Assembly: GCA_031260775.1 (NCBI GenBank)
Contig: JAISKW010000147.1
Coordinates: 1-5,890, forward strand
Length of the DNA stretch: 5,890 nt
Source: Christensenellaceae bacterium
Lineage (GTDB): Bacteria; Bacillota; Clostridia; Christensenellales; DTU072
Reading direction: 5' to 3'
Shown here: piece after piece, positions 1 through 5,666 of the stretch
Position numbering within the stretch: position 1 is the stretch's first letter
Layout: every line of letters starts with the position of its first letter
Notes under the pieces: generated by a model
Told to the model about the DNA's origin: nothing
The model's input: only the letters and a program-made list of their open reading frames with translations
Database searches by the model: none
Translations under genes and position numbers: made by a program

Positions 1-2539
1 TACCCACGCCGGTAATTTTGAACGGCTGCAAGACCTCGGCTTTACCCAAATATTCCTCGTGGAATTTAGGCGCGAGCATACCGCTAACGGCCTTGTTTAC
101 GTCGTCAATAATGTCGTAAATTACACGGTAGAAGCGCAAATCAACCTTGTTTTTGTCGGCGGATATTTTGGCTTTTGCATCGGGACGGACGTTGAAGCCG
201 ACAATCATTGAGTTAGTCATTTCGGCAAGCAGAACGTCACTTTCGTTAATTGCGCCTGCCAAAGCGTGGATAACGGATACCTTAACCTCGGCATTTGAGA
301 TTTTAAGAAGTTCGTTTTTAATTGCTTCCGCGCTGCCTTGAACGTCGGTTTTAATGATAACGTTGAGGCTCTTTACCTTGCTTTCGGCAAAGCTCTTAAG
401 CATATCGGCGGCGGTCATGGATTCCTTTGACTTTATTTCTTCAATCTTGGCTTTGGTAATCCTTTCGTCAACAATTTTGCGCATTGCGATTTCGTCATCG
501 ACAACGATGAACGTATCGCCTGCGGACGGAACGCTTGAAAAACCTAAAACTCTAACCGCATCGGAGGGCTTAGCCTCCTTAATTTTCTTGCTTGTGTAGT
601 CGTCAATTGCTTTGACTTTGCCGCAGCTTGTGCCGGCAACGATGCAATCGCCGACTTTAAGCGTACCGCTTTGCACCAAAATTGTAGCGACGATTCCGCG
701 CGCCGCATCGACGCTTGCTTCGAGTACCGCGCCGCGTGCTTTTTTGTTCGGATTCGCCTTGTATTCCTGCACTTCGGCAAGAGTTAAAATATTTTCAAGT
801 AAATCGTCTATACCTTGACCGGTTTTCGCGCTGACTTCCACGGTCGGAATCGAACCGCCCCATGACTCGGGCAGCATTCCGGGAACCGTCGAAAGGTCTT
901 GCATGACCTTTGGGATATTCGCGTTGGGCACATCTATTTTGTTAATTGCAACGATAATCTGCACCCCTTCGGCGTTTTGTGCGTGCGCGATTGCCTCACG
1001 GGTCGTGGACATAATCGAGTCGTCCGCGGCTACAACAATAATTGCAATATCCGTAACGTTCGCGCCGCGGCGGCGCATTTCGGTAAACGCGTCGTGCCCG
1101 GGGGTGTCCAAGAAAGTGATTTTTTTGCCGTGAATTTCCGCCGTATACGCGCCGATATGTTGCGTAATTCCGCCGGCTTCTTTGTCGGCAATGCGGGTTT
1201 TGCGGATTTTATCCAAAAGTGACGTCTTGCCGTGGTCGATATGCCCCATAATCGTAACGACCGGCGCGCGCGGAGCTAAATCCTTTTCCTCAACGTTTGT
1301 TTCACTGTGGTAGGCAGTTGCGATAGCCTCGGCGGTATCCGCCTTTTTCAGCTCCGTGGTGATGCCGTATTCGCTTGCCGTCAGTTCCGCAGTTTCGTAA
1401 TCGATTAGGTCGTTAATTGTTTTTTTAACGCCGAGCAAGAACATCTTTTTAATTAGCCCAACCGAAGGAATACCTGTTTTTTCGGAAAATTCACGTATAG
1501 TAAAATGGCTTTCGGTGAAAATAATATGTTCTACCGCATACACTCTTTTCCCGTTTACTTTGGTAAATCCGCCTTTCCCGGGGTGCGTCTTATGAGTACG
1601 TTGAATAGGGTTGCCGTCCTCGTCAAGCTCGTTCGGACGGAATTTGCGGTTAGGGTCGTAGTTGCCCTTATTGCCTTTTTTGCCGTCCTTATCGCCGAAA
1701 CCGCCCTTGCCTTTGCCTTGCGAATCGGTCGGAACCTGTTTACCGTAAGCATCTGTCGCGGGTTTTGCGCCGAATCTGTTAAACGTGCCGCCGTTATTGT
1801 CGCGGTTAAGTGCCGACGTAGGCGTTCCGCGGAAAGATGAACCCGTGACTTGTCCGCCGCGCATATCGGTAGGGCGATAAGTTGAGATTCTTATGTTTGA
1901 AGTTTTTATGCCGCTCGTCTCTGCCGGAGGGGTATTTGCTTCGGGTGTTGATGCCGTGGGGGTATCGCCGAGGATTTTACGGCGCATTTCAGCCTTTTTC
2001 CTGAGGATTTCGTCCGAATCCACTATCCCGATTGAAGTATTTGCTGTTCCGCCGCCTTTAATCAACGGTCTTTTGGGCTCATTCGGTGCAGGTTTGCCGC
2101 CTTTGTACGCGGATTTATCCGGAACGTTTGTCTGTATAACCCTCTGCGGAGCTTTAACGGTAGGCTGAGGTATTTGCGGCTTTTCGGTAACAGCCTCGGG
2201 CTTTTTCGGCGCGGACACATCGGCAACAACCGTTTCGGGTTGAGCCGTTGCCGCCGTTCCTTTTGTGGGAGAACCGTCGCTCTCGCCGTGTATAGGCTGA
2301 GGCTGTTCGGCTGCGCGGCGCGCTTCGGCTTCGGTTTTGTTCTTCTCGTCCTTGAGCTTTTCTTCGTATTCTCTAAGGAGATTTTCGTTCTTTTTTGCCT
2401 TGAGTGACTCTAAATAACCTTCCGCTTTCTTTTTCAAGTCAAGCAGAAAGGAGGCAACCTTTTTGCTTTGGTCGGCTACTGCCGGCGAGTTGCGGATGAT
2501 TTGTGTACTTATTTGTAATTGTTCTTTCTCTACTGCCAT
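1..2539 (-). CDS. infB: Translation initiation factor IF-2 (3' end cut by window edge)
   Basis: IF2 is the GTPase that places initiator fMet-tRNA on the 30S subunit and promotes joining of the 50S subunit in the cytoplasm. I read an open frame without stops from the ATG at 2539 to the left edge (846 codons); the family's C-terminal pattern suggests some 80-90 residues are missing. Residues about 23-80 are charged and probably helical. About 80-320 are low-complexity, rich in Pro/Thr/Ala and then Gly/Lys. An IF2_N-like domain lies near 335-405 (FTIREFSEKTGIPSVGLIKK). The GTPase domain has G1 GHIDHGKT (432-439), a GGITQHIGAY switch region, G3 DTPGH (478-482), G4 NKID (533-536) and G5 SAK (570-572). 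A beta-barrel domain II follows from about 600, then the KTDVQGSAEAI segment of domain III (about 730-740). The motifs make the identity certain. The start is less certain: no good ribosome binding site precedes it, an in-frame TTG lies one codon upstream, and the frame is closed by TAG at about 2595-2597. Confidence 0.97.
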   Translation of the reverse strand, partial: MAVEKEQLQISTQIIRNSPAVADQSKKVASFLLDLKKKAEGYLESLKAKKNENLLREYEEKLKDEKNKTEAEARRAAEQPQPIHGESDGSPTKGTAATAQPETVVADVSAPKKPEAVTEKPQIPQPTVKAPQRVIQTNVPDKSAYKGGKPAPNEPKRPLIKGGGTANTSIGIVDSDEILRKKAEMRRKILGDTPTASTPEANTPPAETSGIKTSNIRISTYRPTDMRGGQVTGSSFRGTPTSALNRDNNGGTFNRFGAKPATDAYGKQVPTDSQGKGKGGFGDKDGKKGNKGNYDPNRKFRPNELDEDGNPIQRTHKTHPGKGGFTKVNGKRVYAVEHIIFTESHFTIREFSEKTGIPSVGLIKKMFLLGVKKTINDLIDYETAELTASEYGITTELKKADTAEAIATAYHSETNVEEKDLAPRAPVVTIMGHIDHGKTSLLDKIRKTRIADKEAGGITQHIGAYTAEIHGKKITFLDTPGHDAFTEMRRRGANVTDIAIIVVAADDSIMSTTREAIAHAQNAEGVQIIVAINKIDVPNANIPKVMQDLSTVPGMLPESWGGSIPTVEVSAKTGQGIDDLLENILTLAEVQEYKANPNKKARGAVLEASVDAARGIVATILVQSGTLKVGDCIVAGTSCGKVKAIDDYTSKKIKEAKPSDAVRVLGFSSVPSAGDTFIVVDDEIAMRKIVDERITKAKIEEIKSKESMTAADMLKSFAESKVKSLNVIIKTDVQGSAEAIKNELLKISNAEVKVSVIHALAGAINESDVLLAEMTNSMIVGFNVRPDAKAKISADKNKVDLRFYRVIYDIIDDVNKAVSGMLAPKFHEEYLGKAEVLQPFKITGVG

Positions 2540-2625
2540 CAATTTCTCGGGACGCTGTATTTTCGGAGCGGCGTATTTGTTGTCACTCCTTGACTATCCG
2601 CGTTTTTCATCAAATCCGCTCTCAT
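2539..2625 (-). CDS. Possible leader ORF coupled to infB start
   Basis: A short frame reads MRADLMKNADSQGVTTNTPL and nine further residues. It has candidate ATG starts at 2625 (28 aa) and 2610 (23 aa). Its TGA overlaps the infB ATG in a TGATG arrangement (2537-2541), the classic geometry for termination-reinitiation. No clear Shine-Dalgarno precedes either ATG. A strong one (AAGGAG) lies inside the ORF. It is not a recognised peptide. It could be a coupling leader, a chance ORF, or the displaced N-terminus of IF2 itself: one extra base near 2575 would fuse its first residues to the upstream infB frame, which reads NKYAAPKIQRPEKLMAVEK. What is seen is the ORF geometry; the function is inference. 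Confidence 0.35.
   Translation of the reverse strand: MRADLMKNADSQGVTTNTPLRKYSVPRN
2586..2591 (-). promoter_or_regulatory. Orphan Shine-Dalgarno AAGGAG upstream of infB
   Basis: AAGGAG on the minus strand is the best ribosome-binding sequence in the ylxQ-infB spacer, but it sits 46 nt before the infB ATG. No ATG, GTG or TTG occurs in any frame 5-12 nt downstream of it; only ATA and ACG lie at that distance. Either it is not used directly, or infB starts at a non-standard codon, or the local sequence carries an indel or substitution. Confidence 0.5.
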
Positions 2626-2636
2626 AACGCGGATTT
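2612..2636 (-). promoter_or_regulatory. Perfect 8-bp inverted repeat in infB leader
   Basis: On the minus strand AAATCCGC, a 9-nt spacer (GTTATGAGA) and GCGGATTT form a perfect stem-loop between ylxQ and infB. No T-run follows, so it is not a standard intrinsic terminator. The 5' arm can also pair with a third copy at 2596-2602 (CGCGGAT), giving a mutually exclusive 7-bp stem that ends 4 nt before the AAGGAG at 2586-2591. A regulatory or mRNA-processing role is inference. Confidence 0.5.
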
Positions 2637-2669
2637 AACGAATAATACGGACGGCTTTTCGCCAATTCG

Positions 2670-3005
2670 CTATTCACCCGCGCCGGTTTCGGCATTAGTA
2701 AACGACAAATTAACGTTCCTTCGGATTTCTGCGGCAAGCGTTCCCGACGCCACCCCGAAGATTTTGCAGTTTTCCTTCCCCGTAAGAGGCTCTATACTGC
2801 CCGAAACGAAAATTTCCGCAAACCTCGCATTTAATTTTTTACGGGCATTTTCGCTTAGCGAATCGCTCATAAAAACAATTTCAATGTGTTTGGCTTGTAA
2901 TAAATTATCCGTTCCGTATACCACTTTTGCCTGCCTTGCCGCTAAGGATATTAAGCCTTTTAGCTTTTTTTGTACCTCGTTAGGCAGCTCAAGCAATTTT
3001 TCCAT
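2670..3005 (-). CDS. ylxQ: YlxQ, L7Ae-family RNA-binding protein
   Basis: This 111-aa protein has the size and fold pattern of the YlxQ branch of the ribosomal L7Ae/L30e/Gadd45 family, small proteins that bind kink-turn-type RNA. The core runs over residues 14-95: KLKGLISLAARQAKVVYG, then an acidic-hydrophobic strand (IEIVFMSDSLSENARKKL), then the closing IFGVASGTLAAEIRR segment. Its place between rnpM and infB fits YlxQ. The cellular role of bacterial YlxQ is poorly defined, and RNA binding is inferred from the family. The ATG at 3005 is preceded by AGGGA with a 5-nt spacer. The upstream gap of 22 nt is mostly heptamer repeat. The 130-nt gap downstream before infB is unusually long for this cluster. 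Confidence 0.9.
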   Translation of the reverse strand: MEKLLELPNEVQKKLKGLISLAARQAKVVYGTDNLLQAKHIEIVFMSDSLSENARKKLNARFAEIFVSGSIEPLTGKENCKIFGVASGTLAAEIRRNVNLSFTNAETGAGE

Positions 3006-3020
3006 CTTTTTCCCTAATTG

Positions 3021-3057
3021 TTAATATTTAATATTTAATATTGTTAATATTTAATAT
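3021..3057. repeat. Heptanucleotide repeat (TTAATAT)5 at rnpM-ylxQ junction
   Basis: On the plus strand, three head-to-tail copies of TTAATAT (3021-3041), a TG, and two more copies (3044-3057) make a perfect five-copy array with one 2-nt interruption. On the coding strand it reads ATATTAA. It encodes the last residues of RnpM (ILNINNIKY), holds the gene's TAA at 3028-3030, and fills most of the spacer to the ylxQ ribosome binding site. Because the unit is 7 nt, copy-number change within the coding part would shift the reading frame. Confidence 0.9.
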
Positions 3058-3402
3058 TGCTAATGCTTCATACGCCTCATTCGGCACAACACCCTTAAAA
3101 CCTCTGTTCAAACTTTTTTTCGTAACGCACTCCTTAATGCACGCAGCGCACTTACATATATATATTCCGCGGCCGCTTCCGTTTTCACCGTTTGCTTCGA
3201 TGTGAAACGTGCCGTCTTTCGTTTTCCTCACCCTTATTAACTCGTTTTTATGCTTCCGCGTTTTGCATACGCAGCACGAACGGGTGAACGATTCCTTTTT
3301 GCTCCGCCCCGACGCTTCGCGTTTGCCTTTCACGTGGCTTTGCGTTGCGGGGCATTGCGCCTTAGAATCCGAGGGGGTCTGAGGGGGGTGTTGTCGATTC
3401 AT
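3028..3402 (-). CDS. rnpM: YlxR-family protein RnpM (RNase P modulator)
   Basis: The YlxR domain lies at residues about 40-103 of 124. It has the N-terminal CxxC (C43, C46 in RSCCVCKTRKHKNELIRV), a GRGIYIC block (77-83), a second cysteine cluster (C83, C85, C88, C92) and the basic KKSLNRGF helix. Family members are small nucleic-acid-binding proteins; the Bacillus subtilis protein has been linked to RNase P RNA and renamed RnpM. Most relatives begin a few residues before the first CxxC. This one carries about 40 extra basic/polar residues. The ATG at 3402 lies inside nusA (41-nt overlap) and has AGAGGA about 5 nt upstream. A GTG at codon 24 would give a shorter product but lacks a ribosome binding site. 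The C-terminus is written by an AT-rich heptamer repeat. The family call is firm; the start is probable. Confidence 0.88.
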   Translation of the reverse strand: MNRQHPPQTPSDSKAQCPATQSHVKGKREASGRSKKESFTRSCCVCKTRKHKNELIRVRKTKDGTFHIEANGENGSGRGIYICKCAACIKECVTKKSLNRGFKGVVPNEAYEALAILNINNIKY

Positions 3403-4564
3403 TTGCTTCCTCTTCTAACTGGTCTTGCAGGCTCTCCGAGTACGGTTTAACGTCGATTTTGTACCCCGTAAGCTTCGCCGCAAGCTTTGCGTTGAGTCCG
3501 CTCTTGCCGATTGCAAGTGATAATTTTGCATCCGGTACAAGCACTTGGGCGTGTCTTTGGGCTTCGTTAAGCTGTACGAACTCCGCTTTTGCAGGGGCAA
3601 GCGCGAGCGAAATATACTTCGCCGGCTCGTTCGAGAACGGAATAATATCAATCTTTTCGCCGTTAAGTTGCTCGACGACCGCGTTAATACGCGAGCCTTT
3701 CGCACCGATGCACGCGCCTACCGGGTCAACGTCGGTTTCCTCGGTGTACACCGAAATCTTGGTTCTGTAACCGGCTTCTCTTACGCAGTTGTGAATTTTA
3801 ACTATCCCTGCGCGGATTTCGGGCACTTCCATTTCCAAAAGCTTTTTGACATAACCCGCGTCCGCTCTCGATAACAGAACCTTTGAATCCTTTCCTTCGC
3901 CTTGAATTTTCTTAACATAAACCTTAATTTGGTCGTTAATCCGAAGCGATTCTCCCGGGATTTGCTCGCCTTTCGGTAAATATCCGTCAATCGATGAGCC
4001 GGGCAATTCAAGTTGAAGGTTGCCGTCGTCGTCTTTACGGACGATACCGTAAATAAGCTCGCCTTTACGCCCGCTCATATCGGCTTTCGAGCGTTCTCTC
4101 AAGTACTCGCTGATGTACTGACGGATTGCCTGTTGCGCGTTTTGCGAGGCGACGTACGAAAAGCTGTCGGGGGTGATGTCCTCCTCGATTAAGTCGTCAA
4201 CCTTATATTCCGTGTTGAACATAACGCGCGCCTCGTCGATTGTGATTTCGCCGTCGTTAAGCCAGCCGTCTTTTTCGTTGCCCTCGGCGTCCAAAACTAT
4301 TGGATAAGCCTCAACAACCTTAAAATATGCGGTGTATTTGATGTCCTGCGTTTCGGGATTAATCGTAACCTTTACGCTTCTGTCGTCGCGGGGGTGGTCT
4401 TTTTTGTAGCCCGAAGCAAAGCCCTTTTCGAACGCCTCGAATAACGCTTCCCTGGGGAGGTGTTTTTCCTCCAAGTACGCGCCGAACGCTTCAAAAAATT
4501 CCGCTTTTTTTTCTTCCTCGGAAACCTCCGCAGTTTTTACTGTTTTTCCTTTTCTTGGTGCCAT
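3362..4564 (-). CDS. nusA: Transcription elongation/termination factor NusA
   Basis: NusA binds RNA polymerase and nascent RNA and controls pausing, intrinsic termination and antitermination. The 400-aa product has the short Bacillota layout without the C-terminal acidic repeats of proteobacteria. It contains an N-terminal RNAP-binding domain (about 20-160), an S1 domain (about 166-234), KH1 with GAKG at 287-290 within DPVGACIGAKGSR, and KH2 with GKSG at 353-356 within KLSLAIGKSGLNAKLAAKLT. Compared with B. subtilis NusA (about 371 aa), it has a basic/acidic N-terminal tail of roughly 18 residues, a small insertion near 93-104 (EGNEKDGWLNDG), and an acidic tail ending at F400. The ATG at 4564 lies 24 nt after the rimP stop and an in-frame TAG excludes longer forms. 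The ribosome binding site is poor: only AGAGAG, well upstream. Its end overlaps rnpM. Confidence 0.97.
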   Translation of the reverse strand: MAPRKGKTVKTAEVSEEEKKAEFFEAFGAYLEEKHLPREALFEAFEKGFASGYKKDHPRDDRSVKVTINPETQDIKYTAYFKVVEAYPIVLDAEGNEKDGWLNDGEITIDEARVMFNTEYKVDDLIEEDITPDSFSYVASQNAQQAIRQYISEYLRERSKADMSGRKGELIYGIVRKDDDGNLQLELPGSSIDGYLPKGEQIPGESLRINDQIKVYVKKIQGEGKDSKVLLSRADAGYVKKLLEMEVPEIRAGIVKIHNCVREAGYRTKISVYTEETDVDPVGACIGAKGSRINAVVEQLNGEKIDIIPFSNEPAKYISLALAPAKAEFVQLNEAQRHAQVLVPDAKLSLAIGKSGLNAKLAAKLTGYKIDVKPYSESLQDQLEEEANESTTPPSDPLGF

Positions 4565-4588
4565 TTTTGCTGTATATTGTTTCTCTCT

Positions 4589-5122
4589 CTATTTCGAGAA
4601 TTTAATTTCCTTATGCATAAGCTTGACGCTTGCCTTATCGATTGTAAGCGTTTTGCCCGTGTCTAATGTGATTACGAACCGTTTTTCGTCCGCGCTTGTT
4701 AAAACGCCGGCGAGCTTTTTCTTTTTATCAATGAGTCCTATGAAATGTACCTCAATGCGCTCGCCGATATTCCTTGCGAAGTCCTTTTCGGACTTAATGG
4801 GTCTGTCCAACCCGGGCGAGGATACGTTAAAATCGTACGGCTGACCATTGCAAATATCTATTCCGTCAACGATGTCGGATAATAAGTTCGAAACCTTTTC
4901 GCAATCGTCCAAACCTATTCCGCCGGTCTTGTGAATAACCACCGTAAACGCATTTTTGCCGTACGCTTTTGAGTTGGTAATTTCGACCGTATCGTATCCG
5001 TTTTCGGCTATTAGCGAGACTATTGGAGCAAACCGTGCTTCTTCGCTTAAGTCTTTGTTGCCGTAAACGGTAACCTTTTCGTTGTCCTCTCTTATTTCCA
5101 AACCGTCGTCTAAATATGACAA
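4589..5122 (-). CDS. rimP: Ribosome maturation factor RimP
   Basis: RimP assists late assembly of the 30S subunit. The two-domain layout is clear. The N-terminal alpha/beta domain (about 28-108) includes TGGIGLDDCEKVSNLLSDIV and the signature FNVSSPGLDRPI (98-109). The C-terminal SH3-like barrel (about 115-172) includes NIGERIEVHFIG. At 177 aa it is longer than the usual 150-155 because about 20-25 residues precede the domain. No ATG or GTG occurs upstream of the domain. The longest open frame begins at TTG (5122), bounded upstream by TAA at about 5144-5146; an alternative TTG lies at 5101. Neither has a good ribosome binding site. The TTG at 5122 is at the foot of an 8-bp hairpin. It is first in the cluster, with a promoter-like sequence upstream. 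Function is certain; the start is open. Confidence 0.95.
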   Translation of the reverse strand: MSYLDDGLEIREDNEKVTVYGNKDLSEEARFAPIVSLIAENGYDTVEITNSKAYGKNAFTVVIHKTGGIGLDDCEKVSNLLSDIVDGIDICNGQPYDFNVSSPGLDRPIKSEKDFARNIGERIEVHFIGLIDKKKKLAGVLTSADEKRFVITLDTGKTLTIDKASVKLMHKEIKFSK

Positions 5123-5145
5123 AGGGCGGTTTTGCGTCCGCCCTT
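5122..5145 (-). promoter_or_regulatory. Stem-loop at rimP start codon
   Basis: On the minus strand AAGGGCGG, an 8-nt loop (ACGCAAAA) and CCGCCCTT form a perfect 8-bp GC-rich stem. The last base of the 3' arm is the first base of the proposed TTG start of rimP. TTGTCATATTT follows, which is not a proper T-run. The 5' arm contains AAGGGCGG, the only SD-like stretch near the start, and it is buried in the stem. It could act as a leader attenuator or translational control element of the cluster (inference), or be a weak terminator that means rimP starts further downstream. Confidence 0.55.
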
Positions 5146-5160
5146 AATCAATCTACTTAT

Positions 5161-5188
5161 ATTATAATACAAAATTTAGAGGGCGCAA
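5161..5188 (-). promoter_or_regulatory. Sigma-A-like promoter for rimP cluster
   Basis: The minus strand carries an exact TATAAT (5161-5166) and, 16 nt upstream, TTGCGC (5183-5188), which matches only 3 of 6 bases of TTGACA. The spacer is AT-rich. A start site near 5154 would give a leader of about 30 nt that is almost entirely the hairpin at 5122-5145. The -10 is convincing and the -35 is weak. Confidence 0.55.
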
Positions 5189-5208
5189 ACTTATGCTATT
5201 TTAAGGAT

Positions 5209-5235
5209 GCGGACAACTGCATTGTCATTGTCCGC
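5209..5235 (-). promoter_or_regulatory. Perfect hairpin downstream of DUF3899 gene
   Basis: On the minus strand GCGGACAA, an 11-nt loop (TGACAATGCAG) and TTGTCCGC form a perfect 8-bp stem about 20 nt after the DUF3899-like stop codon and before the rimP promoter. Its position fits a 3' end or processing signal for the upstream transport operon. Neither strand has a T-run after it, so a canonical intrinsic terminator is not supported. Confidence 0.45.
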
Positions 5236-5255
5236 CCCTAAGCGAACAATGAGTA

Positions 5256-5666
5256 TTAGCCGTTTGAAAATAATTGTAAGAAGATGATTGCGGCAATTAT
5301 GAAAATGATTCCCGGCAAAACAAGGTGAAAATACCGCTTTTTTTGACCCTTCGCCGCAACCTGATAGTTGTAGTACGAGTACAGTTTGTCGTCCTCTTTG
5401 AGCGGCTCCTTATTAAACCGCCGTGCAAACTTGCGCGCGCCGTAGCTGAAAATGGCGAAAGTTCCCTCTTTTGATAAAAAAATCAAAAGCCCCGCGCCGA
5501 GAAACAGCGCGCCCGTTATAAAAAACGCATCGCAAAGGGCTTTGAATAGTTCCTTTTCCGTATCCGCGGTAAACGCGCCGCGCACCCAACACAAAACAAG
5601 AATCAGCGCGCCAGCGACAAGTAAAGCGATTATGAGATTTTTAATAAACGGTTTCGCTTTAATCAC
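5256..5666 (-). CDS. DUF3899-like small membrane protein
   Basis: This 136-aa protein has three hydrophobic segments: about 9-28, 45-65 and 114-133. A basic, aromatic loop (about 76-113, with ARKFARRFNKEPLKEDDKLYSYYNYQ) separates the last two. The ALCDAFFITGALFLGAGLLIFLSKEG region resembles DUF3899, a family of unknown function in Bacillota; I recognise this from pattern only. There is no signal peptide cleavage motif and no catalytic motif. Its start is GTG at 5666, overlapping the TGA of the ABC ATPase gene as GTGA, which strongly suggests translational coupling and membership of the same operon. A role linked to the peptide transporter is possible but unproven. Confidence 0.8.
   Translation of the reverse strand: MIKAKPFIKNLIIALLVAGALILVLCWVRGAFTADTEKELFKALCDAFFITGALFLGAGLLIFLSKEGTFAIFSYGARKFARRFNKEPLKEDDKLYSYYNYQVAAKGQKKRYFHLVLPGIIFIIAAIIFLQLFSNG

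Noticed and set aside
899..1840. Plus-strand ORFs of 76-111 aa opposite infB
   Set aside because: Antisense shadows of the conserved IF2 GTPase and linker coding sequence; no ribosome binding sites or family features.
2630..2669. TATTAT as a possible internal promoter -10 for infB
   Set aside because: The nearest -35-like sequence (TTGGCG) is only about 12 nt upstream, too close for a sigma-A promoter.
2503..3024. 173-aa plus-strand ORF across ylxQ and the infB spacer
   Set aside because: It lies antisense to ylxQ, has no recognisable domain, and its composition follows from the codons of the real gene on the other strand.
3021..3057. Heptamer array as a CRISPR or iteron set
   Set aside because: Units are contiguous 7-mers without spacers, there are no cas or replication genes nearby, and the array is part of a coding end.
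3415..3705. 96-aa minus-strand ORF inside nusA
   Set aside because: It lies in another frame across the KH-domain coding region of nusA, which is intact; Arg/Ser-rich shadow translation.
3802..4011. 69-aa minus-strand ORF inside nusA S1 region
   Set aside because: Out-of-frame overlap with an uninterrupted, strongly conserved gene.
5209..5235. Hairpin as a canonical intrinsic terminator
   Set aside because: The stem is good but no T-run follows on either strand, so I list it only as a structure.
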